DNA of 64,000 nucleotides from Giardia muris (Eukaryota > Fornicata > Diplomonadida > Hexamitidae). Shown in pieces: positions 57,201-64,000 of the stretch. The DNA is taken from contig CM016926.1 of the NCBI GenBank assembly GCA_006247105.1, forward strand, positions 1,364,001-1,428,000. The letters run 5' to 3'. The notes beneath the pieces were generated by a model. It was not told the origin of the DNA. It saw nothing but the letters and a program-made list of their open reading frames with translations, and ran no database searches. Position numbers and translations under genes: made by a program. Position 1 is the stretch's first letter. Each line of letters begins with the position of its first letter.

Positions 57201-58160
57201 AGGAAAAAGGGTGTTTCCTTGCAGAAGCGTGAGACGAAGTGTCTTATTGACACGGAGACGTCGACTCTCGAGCCGACTTGGCTATTATCGGGGTACTCGA
57301 ACGTGTATTACGACGAGAATTTCCGCTACGAGAAAAGCTATACGGATCTGTTATTATACGAGTCGAAGAAGGCCACGGGAATGGCATACTCCAGTCTATT
57401 GGACAAGGAGTTGGAGCTGTTCAGAAACCAGTATGGTCTTGGTGAAGATTCTACCCTGGACGAGATCTTTCACGAGTTGCTATTACGATTGATTCCAAAC
57501 TCTCGTATTCTTCCAACCGCCCTTTCTAACTTCATGTCTACCATCTTCTTGATGGAGGAACCCAAGCACCTAGCCGAGGATATCCTGGGCCTATCCTCGA
57601 AAGGGATCGAGGCGCAGCTGCCTCAAGCTATCGACCTATTCGTTAAGTTCTACCAGGAGCTTCTTCAATTCACGGACTCGAATTGGAGCGGGAGGAAGAG
57701 CGACCGTTATATGGCGTTGATCAAGAGCTATGGGTTCACTACCATCTGTTATGGTGGCCCCAGTGGGATTGATAAGGTCAGAGCATTAATCTTCTACTAT
57801 CTCGGGTATGTCACGGCGATTTACCACTTCTACTCATTCTACCGGTATTACACCGAGTTCCGCAAAAGGTTATGTTTGGAACAGCGAAGAGTCTTTGATA
57901 TGTACTTCTCTACTACCATGCCGGATCAGGAGGAGCTAAAAGTTCGAGTGCTAAGCTACGAGACGTTGGAACTTGTCTTTGGGAGGAGTAGTTGCATGGT
58001 TGAGCTAAGCACGGTCCGACTCGAACAGGATAGGGTGCATAGGATGGAATGGCTTATGATAAAGCGTCAATTCCTGCGGGTTATCATCTTCTGCCAGGCC
58101 ATCTGGGACATCTTCGACGAAGAACTCTGTACCCTCTTTCGTAGGGCTGGTAGGGGCTAG
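54216..58160 (+). CDS. RNA-dependent RNA polymerase, eukaryotic RNA-silencing type
   Basis: A 1314-aa protein of the RDR/QDE-1/EGO-1 family. The catalytic motif GGDLDGD places three Asp at residues 735, 737 and 739, the magnesium ligands that define the family. Upstream are conserved blocks such as RVGDVIIARNPCRCCGD and KAVDVFRRL, and DYPKL (PDYPKLCSSFRGLKELY). The enzyme makes double-stranded RNA from single-stranded templates, feeding Dicer. Giardia has Dicer, Argonaute and an RdRP. The start is uncertain: ATG at 54216 is 5 nt after the BEACH stop, while ATG at 54246 follows a run of six A, the common initiator context here, and gives 1304 aa. Confidence 0.95.
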   Translation: MTWVVFIKKGMRSKYPFEMGYFLDEHTLDCEYEWNSLCFVLRYAFDQFYLCSPEFRDNHSKLKVISELYWFQVEAIREGSDELALMLQAYRRLIEICEGMDPAYAQEVKMALDEMQTYQICGEHKPILSTLQLNEVDVSSLQRSLMSLETVEEDDATFEVVRFRDHELSPAHLTGHIGLPNPNQWMTLIFKVIIDYTRTFQKQNFALYPQFPSIEMTSRPLREFGSRHFIRVSFVEDDAGATRLTAATSAQEIQLARNLPYRWGAERDEIKEVLRDGIYLAGSFYTYFAQGGGMARDKQVWFIRPPDYPKLCSSFRGLKELYREAPMTFFRLQQGSCSFFPKPYSPSPNHTEYCITVLARRSAYFREYAIRWLGTFDERLACKLSTRRGLCFGRSTPTICIPREWVSVQNDVIHPLEGTREPEYNSTDGCGEISKDLMHMVVDTLKRGKRFYKRDAKNAPDSVVFPSAVQMRYGSAKGTLVMNPLLPDKTIILHKSQVKFEIPDPTETQLVLEILRMANPLPGSLNREFISIIEEIGLGADNVMQMIGLEDSLSNTSATRASFLRTRENRLNAGVSERDPILEHYASIQLTDNFRLLKDKYSFNLPDTYTLLGTYDCLGLLEPDEVYVSYKRDIVWEDLEKMFPEPQGEDRPEFIEPFSSDCRVGDVIIARNPCRCCGDVRRYKAVDVFRRLDRLEIPYDHQTYLALRCAYTGLICFPQTFTTKPPIPTCLAGGDLDGDTFWVSWNELLLTGIKNTYPIMEYKVHDGELNSSNYNDIDQSLKRLLPPMNHPIDDLERIIDIFRHEDINRERDFWPLMPIPPRTMELMRLIVVDRLIIEHTVESFFDFSMGVLGNDLKILGDMLHFDHSIVRELSRQNYFVVDADKTGWRRQNKNFRKMVTRLSHDNHLIPKLHPFNLSTFLHEEQAFNDVFISQSQRWAFYLMQLGRRFRSGSYGTNPNLPSLKATGNGEDDVGERMRRFEAWYKTIDGLVSEWMRKKGVSLQKRETKCLIDTETSTLEPTWLLSGYSNVYYDENFRYEKSYTDLLLYESKKATGMAYSSLLDKELELFRNQYGLGEDSTLDEIFHELLLRLIPNSRILPTALSNFMSTIFLMEEPKHLAEDILGLSSKGIEAQLPQAIDLFVKFYQELLQFTDSNWSGRKSDRYMALIKSYGFTTICYGGPSGIDKVRALIFYYLGYVTAIYHFYSFYRYYTEFRKRLCLEQRRVFDMYFSTTMPDQEELKVRVLSYETLELVFGRSSCMVELSTVRLEQDRVHRMEWLMIKRQFLRVIIFCQAIWDIFDEELCTLFRRAGRG

Positions 58161-58196
58161 TCCTGGTAGTCTATTTTGTCCACACCTAGGAATAAA

Positions 58197-59477
58197 ATGT
58201 TCTTCTTTCTTCCAGCTGTCGTTCTTGCCTTGACTAACGTTGAGCGCCTCTTCGAGGCGTACCTTGACCGTTACGGGTGGGACCTTGGACCGGAAGAAAG
58301 AGAGGACGCCTTCTCGACGTTTTCTATGCGTCTCAAGAAGCATGGGGCTGAAGATGCTAAGGATTTGGATCACCTGGCAGAGCTTGTGACGCACACCGAT
58401 GGCCGTGCGACTTATGGATTGACCTCTTACTTCGCCTTTAATAAGCTCCCAACAGGTTATCTTAAGCCTACTCATACATATATTGATGTGGACCCAAGTA
58501 CAGGAGCTCAGACCGAGAAACCTTGTACGCACTCCTTTCATCGTCCAGACCCCTTCCCCGTGATTGAAGATACCCCTCCTTCCGTTGATCTTCGTGAGCT
58601 AGGCCTATTAGGCTCTGTTTTGGATCAAGGGAGCTGCGGTTCATGTTGGGCCCATGGGAGTGCGGCCTCTCTTGAGTCCTCGGTACGAAGCACCCGACAT
58701 CTCTTCAAGGATAACCCGGACGTAGACCCACTATTCAAAGACCCGGAGTTTGTCGCCTCTGCACAGTATATCATGAACAATAGTAGGACGAATAACAATT
58801 ACTGCGAGGGCGGGAACTATGAGTATGTCTCTGTCGACTATGCGAATGGCGTCCTAGATACAGTCGAGTCTCGTAAGAACTTTCCCCTTACCTCCGATAG
58901 GACTGGGGTCAACCCCCCGTATATCGAGCCCGCACAGACGCACCTCACAAAGCTCTTTTCACCCTTCCACACAGATGGGACGAAGTTCAATTGCAATCTC
59001 TCTATCATTGAGCTTTTCAACATTCCTTCTGGTAAGATCATTCGTATGCGGGATATTCAAAGGCTTAGGTCCTGGCTCGCACGTGGGCTTGCCATCCCAA
59101 CATTGATGAATACACAAGGGGGTGGGCCAAATGGACAAATCTCTCTTGGAAGTTATCGCTCCGGGATTCTTGATTATCCTTGCCAGCAGCCTGGCGTCTT
59201 TGACCACCAAGTCGTGTATGTAGGCTATGGAAAGTTCCATGGTGTTGACGTCTGGCTTCTTCGTAACTCCTGGGGTGAGGACTGGGGACTTCGTGGATTC
59301 TTCATGACACCTGTCCGTGGGAATTCATTTTGCACTGAGACTGCAGCATACATCGACGTGCCAAAGTACTATGATTTCGCCCTGAATGGGACGGCTTATC
59401 AACGCCAAGCAGATGCATCCACGTACTGGGACGATTACGTAAGGAGAGATACAGAAGCTGGCTTTGATTCCGACTAG
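58197..59477 (+). CDS. Secreted papain-family cysteine protease (C1A), 426 aa
   Basis: The N-terminal FFFLPAVVLALT is a likely signal peptide. A pro-region resembling the I29 inhibitor follows (ERLFEAYLDRYGWDLGPEERE...). The mature domain starts near PSVDLREL. The catalytic Cys150 is in QGSCGSCWA, His337 in GVFDHQVV and Asn357 in LLRNSWGEDWG, so the triad is complete. There is no C-terminal membrane anchor. Giardia secretes many C1A proteases, used in digestion, excystation or encystation. I chose ATG 58197, as an upstream TTG is unlikely to start a eukaryotic gene and ATG fits the signal peptide. Confidence 0.95.
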   Translation: MFFFLPAVVLALTNVERLFEAYLDRYGWDLGPEEREDAFSTFSMRLKKHGAEDAKDLDHLAELVTHTDGRATYGLTSYFAFNKLPTGYLKPTHTYIDVDPSTGAQTEKPCTHSFHRPDPFPVIEDTPPSVDLRELGLLGSVLDQGSCGSCWAHGSAASLESSVRSTRHLFKDNPDVDPLFKDPEFVASAQYIMNNSRTNNNYCEGGNYEYVSVDYANGVLDTVESRKNFPLTSDRTGVNPPYIEPAQTHLTKLFSPFHTDGTKFNCNLSIIELFNIPSGKIIRMRDIQRLRSWLARGLAIPTLMNTQGGGPNGQISLGSYRSGILDYPCQQPGVFDHQVVYVGYGKFHGVDVWLLRNSWGEDWGLRGFFMTPVRGNSFCTETAAYIDVPKYYDFALNGTAYQRQADASTYWDDYVRRDTEAGFDSD

Positions 59478-59518
59478 TCACGGGTGATACGTCAATTTAC
59501 TGGGTAGTGAATCACAAG

Positions 59519-62500
59519 TCATTTATCGCCACCAGGGAAGAAGAGCCCTTCAATGACTGAGGTGTCACTCGGCCTGGTTCTCACCCACTCCTTGAGCTTC
59601 TCCTTCATATTACTAAAGGTGGCACTGTACTTCTCGAGAGTCTCGGCATTGGCAGTGGAGGCCGGTGGTGCTGCTTTTAGCTCATCAATCTGTGCCTCGT
59701 AATCCCTGATCTGCTTCCGGAGTCTCTCGTATTCCTCCTTCGTCGGTCCATCCTCCTCACCCTCAAACCGCTTCTTCTGTGACGGAGATAAGCACCGAAT
59801 CAGCTTCTTGACGACATCATCTCGCTTATCAATCGTGTTCAGGAACTGTGCAGATGACTCCTCGCTCAGCTCCGCCTGCTTCTGTGCGGAGAGTTGTGCG
59901 TCAGCAAGCTTATCCTGAGCCGCGTTGATCGCAGTGATCTCCTCCTCGCGATGGCGGATTGTATCCGTCAGCTCCTTGATAGTGAGCTTCTGGCGCTCAA
60001 TGATCCCATTCAGCGTCGTTATATCCTTCTCTTTCTCAATGAGTTCGGCACGGACAGTCCTCTCAAGCAACGGACTATCTTGCTCGCGAAGTAAGCCCTT
60101 GAGGCGCTCTATCTCCGAGTCTCGCTTTGCGAGCTCTTCTGAGGAAGCGAGCTTCTCGATGGTTGAATCGAGACGCTTAATCAAGTCTTCTGTAAGAGTT
60201 GGGGCTGGAGGTTGAGCTCCCGAGATGGCGCTGTGTTGAGCATCACGAACGATCCCGGACCTCGTCAGAGAAGGAGAGAGCGACGCACAAAGATGGTTGA
60301 TAGCCTTGTCCTTCTCCTCAAGGGCGTCATAAAGGCGTGAAATATCTCGTGTCTCGTCCGCCTCGGCTATGCGTTTGACTGCGTCTTGCTGGGAGAGCAT
60401 CGCATCCTTCATATGCTCGATCTTGATCCTCTCTGCCTCCAGCTGGTCCTTCAACAGATCCCTCTCTTGGGTAAGTGAGGCAACCGTATATTCGAGGTTC
60501 ATATTCGGAAGGCCCGTCGCCGCGTTCCGCTCGTAGACTTCGCCACCTGGGAGGTAGCTCTGTAGAGTCCTTAGGAGGCTAAGGTCCTGCTGGAGCCTCA
60601 CGTTCTCATCTTCAAGTGCACGAATCTTCTGAAGAGAGTCAATGTTAGGGATTGTGACAAGTGGCTGGTCAGTACGAAGGTGCCCTTGCCCAAGAGTGTC
60701 GGGGGACATGCTGATACACAACGAGGTGACGACCTGACTTTGCATCGTAAGGGCAGAGTTGAGGTCATCAATCTCCTTTCCACGGGCCTCGTTAGCTTCG
60801 CGAAGCGCGGCAATCGTCTGCTCCGCATTCTGTAAAGCATCCCGGAGAGCCACGAGCTCGTCCTCGCTGGCCATCGTCGAGAGGTATGGATCGGGTCCAA
60901 TAAGACTGATGGAGTCGCCGCGCGGTGAAAGCACCTGCCCGGCACGCGGGGAAATGCTCCTAACGAGCGTCCCCACAGTATGCTCCTGATGTTCGAGCGC
61001 TTGGTTCAGATTTCTGACTTCGTCCTCTCTCAACCTCTCCGTGTCCTGAAGCGTCGAAATGGTGATCTCATGCGCCTTGATGGTGGTCTGGAGCTTCTGG
61101 ATTTGTTCCTCCTGCGCCTGTTCCTTGCTCTGAAGAGTGGAGAGTTTCTGGTTCGCGGCTGCAAGAGCGTTGCGTAGAACCACGGGATCATTGCTATCCA
61201 CAACTTCGATTGGCTCAGAAGTGAAAGCGGAGGCGATAGGAACTCCGGACGGGTGTTCGGTGGCAAGGCCGGACTGGATGGAGTCCGTTAGGCTGCGGAC
61301 CATATTCTCCTGATGTGCCAGAGAGTCCTGTAGGTACTTAATCTGCTGGGACTTGTATTCGTTGTCGGTAATGTAGTTTGCGAGGTTCTCGCGTTCTGAG
61401 TCTGCCATCGTGGTAAGAAGCGCGATCTGCTCTTTGAGCTTGTGGACGTACTCGTTATCCTCGCCGCGGCCCTGACTCTCCAATAGTTCCCGCAAGTCGT
61501 TGACCTCCCGCGTGAGCCGCTCATTCTCATTCTTGAGAGCGGCAGAAGTTTCGTCCCCAAGGTCGCTTCGATACTCAGCGAGGAGCCGCTCCTTCTCTCG
61601 GATGTCCGTATCCATCGCCTCTGCGCGTTCGGCGGTGGTGACAACGAGCTGGCGTAGACGGTCGAGCTCCCCATCCTTCCGATTAAGGAGCCGCCCAAGG
61701 TCCTCGAGACTACGAGCTCCAAGGGCGTCCCGCACCTTATTCAGTTCCCCGGCCTTCTCTCCGATACTCCGCTCAAGCTCGGCGATCTCGTCACGAATGG
61801 TTTGAAGGTGGAAGGCCTGAGTCACGTCACCCTCCAAGCCGGCCTCAGTCAACCGCTTCACCTCCTCGAGACGCTCGCGGAGCTCTGCCCGCTGCACCTC
61901 AAGGCTCTCCTCGAGGGCCTTGTACTTAACGAATTCGCATTTGAGCTCCTGGAATGCTTCCTCGAGCTTCGGAGTGCGTTTCGACATGTCAGTAGGCGGG
62001 GGGAAGGGGACACTGGCGAAGGTCTGATGTCGGAACAAGCTCAGCTCGTGCTCCTGCTGTGCATTGCGAGAGGCGAGGTCATGAATCCGTGCGCGCTTCG
62101 CTTCGAGCTCGCCCTTGATGGCCTCGACGCGCGCCAGAGCCTCGGTGCCGAGGAGCTCGGTTGGGTCTGTGCTTTGGGGAGTGTCGGGCATTGCGGCGCG
62201 CAAGGAGTTCAACTCATCTGACATGCGCTGAACATACTCTGTCAACTGCTCAAGCCGTTTCTTTGAGGCGACGTCATCCTCGTCCTCATCGGTACTCAGA
62301 CCCCTCGTCCCGAAGTCCAGGCCAACTGAGGCGCGATCATCGCCGAAGTCACTTGTTGGGAGGCCACGTAAACGACTGAAGCGGTCCTCATCTTCCTCGT
62401 CGCGGCGCTTGTAGTTCGCGAGCTCTTGTTCGCAGTCCTCGTGGTCGCGCAGAAGCCTTGCGTGGCGCTCCTTGAGGTCGGATAGCTCGGCAAGAAGGGC

Positions 62501-62923
62501 GTCCTTCTCCTTGGTTACAGCGGCCAACCTCAAGGCGCCCTCCTCGAGCTGGCGGGTGACATCTCCGGGCGCCTGGAGCGTGGAGAGTACGTTCTCCTTC
62601 GCCTCCAGCCGGCCAGTGAGCTCCTGATTCATGTCCTTAAAGGCGTTGACCGTAGCGACGAGTCCGCTGAGCTCCTCCAGTCTCACGGAGTGCTCCTCCT
62701 TGAGCTTATTATGGTCAGCCTGCAGGTCCATCAGCTCCTTGGCGACCTTAGTGGGGTCGTCATCGGCCAGAATCTGCAGCCGGCGCTTGAGCGCCGCCTC
62801 GGCTTGCTCCTGCTCCACAGCCCGGGCCTGAAGCCTCCGGTTCTCTGTGAAGAGCACCGCGGCCTCGCGGACGAGCTCCTCGCGGCTCATGCTATCGAAC
62901 GGTGGGAGCGTGTCCTTCGACAT
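59519..62923 (-). CDS. Large coiled-coil protein, 1134 aa
   Basis: Almost the whole product is alpha-helical coiled coil with heptad-like Leu/Ala spacing. Repeated forms such as LEAKENVLSTLQ, LRDALQNAEQTIAALREANEARGKEIDDLNSAL and EELAKRDSEIERLKGLLREQ recur through the sequence. Paralogous short modules ending SxSP (SISPRAG, SMSPDTL, SLSPSLT, SLSPSQK) appear several times between about residues 640 and 1060 and could be phosphorylation sites. No other domain is seen. In Giardia such proteins are often cytoskeletal. The start ATG is preceded by seven A on its strand. Confidence 0.85.
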   Translation of the reverse strand: MSKDTLPPFDSMSREELVREAAVLFTENRRLQARAVEQEQAEAALKRRLQILADDDPTKVAKELMDLQADHNKLKEEHSVRLEELSGLVATVNAFKDMNQELTGRLEAKENVLSTLQAPGDVTRQLEEGALRLAAVTKEKDALLAELSDLKERHARLLRDHEDCEQELANYKRRDEEDEDRFSRLRGLPTSDFGDDRASVGLDFGTRGLSTDEDEDDVASKKRLEQLTEYVQRMSDELNSLRAAMPDTPQSTDPTELLGTEALARVEAIKGELEAKRARIHDLASRNAQQEHELSLFRHQTFASVPFPPPTDMSKRTPKLEEAFQELKCEFVKYKALEESLEVQRAELRERLEEVKRLTEAGLEGDVTQAFHLQTIRDEIAELERSIGEKAGELNKVRDALGARSLEDLGRLLNRKDGELDRLRQLVVTTAERAEAMDTDIREKERLLAEYRSDLGDETSAALKNENERLTREVNDLRELLESQGRGEDNEYVHKLKEQIALLTTMADSERENLANYITDNEYKSQQIKYLQDSLAHQENMVRSLTDSIQSGLATEHPSGVPIASAFTSEPIEVVDSNDPVVLRNALAAANQKLSTLQSKEQAQEEQIQKLQTTIKAHEITISTLQDTERLREDEVRNLNQALEHQEHTVGTLVRSISPRAGQVLSPRGDSISLIGPDPYLSTMASEDELVALRDALQNAEQTIAALREANEARGKEIDDLNSALTMQSQVVTSLCISMSPDTLGQGHLRTDQPLVTIPNIDSLQKIRALEDENVRLQQDLSLLRTLQSYLPGGEVYERNAATGLPNMNLEYTVASLTQERDLLKDQLEAERIKIEHMKDAMLSQQDAVKRIAEADETRDISRLYDALEEKDKAINHLCASLSPSLTRSGIVRDAQHSAISGAQPPAPTLTEDLIKRLDSTIEKLASSEELAKRDSEIERLKGLLREQDSPLLERTVRAELIEKEKDITTLNGIIERQKLTIKELTDTIRHREEEITAINAAQDKLADAQLSAQKQAELSEESSAQFLNTIDKRDDVVKKLIRCLSPSQKKRFEGEEDGPTKEEYERLRKQIRDYEAQIDELKAAPPASTANAETLEKYSATFSNMKEKLKEWVRTRPSDTSVIEGLFFPGGDK

Positions 62924-62953
62924 TTTTTTGGGCGTCTTGGCGCGAAGATTTCA

Positions 62954-63583
62954 TCAGTTCACATCTGAGATTCTTGCCCGAATCACTCGCTCGAGCCGCT
63001 CGGGAAACTCGAGGTCGGCCCGATGGAGGGCTTCGAGGTAAACGCGCTTCGATGGGATCGGTCCGGGGAGGAAGTGTACTGAGCGTTCTTGATTCGAATA
63101 CGCATACCCTCCACTCCAGGCCCTGACGGGCGGAGGGGCATGAAGGTGATGCGAGGTGACTATGGTCGTTTGATGAATCGGAGGTTCTTTCACCTCAGTT
63201 GCCTCGAAGAGCCTTCCTGCATGCTCGGCAGAAGGGGGGAGTAATGGGTTAGAGATCGCGTCAGTGACGGTGAGGGCTGTGCCATCAGGAAGTTTAATAG
63301 TCTTGGAGGGCTCGACTTCTCGTCGGCGGTTCTGTTGGATACGGCGTACCTGCTGGGCCCTCTCAGCAAGTAGCTGTGCGACGGACCCAGTCTCGGGACG
63401 GGAAAGTGAAGTCGAATATCGTTGAAGCAGTCTTGAAGAAAAGGGAGGTTTTCTAATGACTCGTCTTAAGATCACCCGTTTCCCATGACGGAGAAGGCAG
63501 CTGGCCTCTGCCTTAGATGCACATGTATTTTCCTGTCCGATAGGATGACTTGGATCTACAGTAACACCGATAGCTTCATCCAT
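62954..63583 (-). CDS. Hypothetical protein, 209 aa
   Basis: No recognised family. The N-terminal part contains basic residues (LLRHGKRVILRRVIRKPP), and the middle is Gln/Arg-rich (AERAQQVRRIQQNRRREVEPSK). The C-terminus has a compact, more conserved-looking block from residue 155 (RAWSGGYAYSNQERSVHFLPGPIPSKRVYLEALHRADLEFPERLERVI). No signal or membrane segment. The only Met is at the start, so the frame cannot begin later. Its stop is 30 nt before the coiled-coil gene start on the same strand. Confidence 0.65.
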   Translation of the reverse strand: MDEAIGVTVDPSHPIGQENTCASKAEASCLLRHGKRVILRRVIRKPPFSSRLLQRYSTSLSRPETGSVAQLLAERAQQVRRIQQNRRREVEPSKTIKLPDGTALTVTDAISNPLLPPSAEHAGRLFEATEVKEPPIHQTTIVTSHHLHAPPPVRAWSGGYAYSNQERSVHFLPGPIPSKRVYLEALHRADLEFPERLERVIRARISDVN

Positions 63584-63772
63584 TACCTCTTCAAGGCCAA
63601 GGGGGTTGATCAGTGTGTTTTCAGTCCGGGAGAGGGCGTCAGGATACGTCCTGTCAAATTCGTTGAATCATGCTCTCCGAGGGAGACCGAGGGAGAGGCA
63701 CTGGAGCACTGTTTTCCTTTCCAAGTGATGCCCTGGAATGTCGTCTTAAAGTGCTGGTAGCAATAGACAAAA
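63584..63772. promoter_or_regulatory. 189-nt divergent spacer
   Basis: This lies between divergent starts of the 209-aa gene and the ankyrin gene. It ends AATAGACAAAA directly before ATG at 63773, an A-rich initiator. I see no snoRNA boxes, tRNA arms or 3' processing motif. Confidence 0.4.
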
Positions 63773-64000
63773 ATGGCCAGGCAGATAACACCACTCATCA
63801 TTGCGGTCCAGAACCACGACTTTTGGGGAGTACGGCAGTACATCCCCATGTATGCAGGAAGACGAGGACACCAACGGCGGACCGCCTTGATGTATGCCGC
63901 GTCAGATGGCGTAGTCGATATCGTTAGGCTACTACTTAGTCACGAGGCCACTCTCCAGTCCGAAGGAGGTTTGACGGCGCTGATTTTCGCGGCCCAGAAC
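63773..64000 (+). CDS. Ankyrin-repeat protein, 5' end (runs off the right edge)
   Basis: An open frame from ATG at 63773 continues to the window end without a stop, 76 residues. It reads as ankyrin repeats: TPLIIAVQNHDFWGVRQYI, then RTALMYAASDGVVDIVRLLLSH, then GGLTALIFAAQN, with the TAL-AA helices clear. The start is preceded by GACAAAA, the local initiator style. It belongs to the same broad class as the ankyrin protein at 7680-12005. The C-terminal part lies outside. Confidence 0.82.
   Translation, partial: MARQITPLIIAVQNHDFWGVRQYIPMYAGRRGHQRRTALMYAASDGVVDIVRLLLSHEATLQSEGGLTALIFAAQN

Noticed and set aside
63610..63849. Minus-strand 79-aa frame with one hydrophobic segment
   Set aside because: It overlaps the start of the ankyrin frame at 63773, whose ankyrin repeats and initiator are clear, so it is a shadow.

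Overview
The window looks like nuclear DNA of a diplomonad, a Giardia species; the gene families suggest G. muris or a close relative, but species cannot be fixed from sequence alone. The signs are: intron-free reading frames packed almost edge to edge on both strands; A-rich tracts touching the ATG; AGTRAA-type poly(A) signals overlapping stop codons; an ankyrin/coiled-coil protein of the Giardia 'Protein 21.1' type; a bacterial-type glucokinase; and, next to an RNA gene, the 11-nt Giardia RNA 3'-end motif CCTTTACTCAA.

Layout. 1-7.7 kb: 3' end of an unrecognised gene, a 754-aa low-complexity protein, GINS subunit Psf1, a UDP-sugar 4-epimerase and a glucokinase diverging from one spacer, an EF-hand-like protein and a propeller-like protein. 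7.7-22 kb: a minus-strand run of an ankyrin/coiled-coil protein, a U3 snoRNA candidate in the 293-nt spacer, an ABCC transporter and a leucine-rich-repeat/IQ protein. 22-35.2 kb: a coiled-coil protein, a BRO1/ALIX-like protein, a 69-aa membrane protein, a 247-aa unknown, a degenerate metallophosphoesterase, a RING protein, a gamma-tubulin complex protein and a class-3 lipase. 35.2-45.4 kb: two unknown proteins, a thioredoxin-like protein, a 750-aa unknown, dipeptidyl peptidase III, a possible proteasome-assembly chaperone 3 and a kinesin. 45.3-64 kb: a giant BEACH protein, an RNA-dependent RNA polymerase of the RNA-silencing type, a secreted papain-family protease, a large coiled-coil protein, a 209-aa unknown and the 5' end of an ankyrin gene.

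The genes do not form operons. Themes are cytoskeleton (kinesin, gamma-tubulin complex, LRR/IQ, coiled coils), endomembrane traffic (BEACH, BRO1), sugar metabolism possibly tied to cyst-wall GalNAc, replication (Psf1), proteolysis and RNA silencing.

The most notable signal is the noncoding U3-like gene at about 12080-12258 (minus). It carries box GAC, a complete box A, boxes B, C and D, a C'-like segment, compensatory stems and the Giardia 3' motif. Also notable are three head-to-head gene pairs whose ATGs are each separated by exactly 7 bp, a junction where stop, poly(A) signal, A-rich initiator and next ATG share 11 nt, and several overlapping convergent or divergent gene ends.
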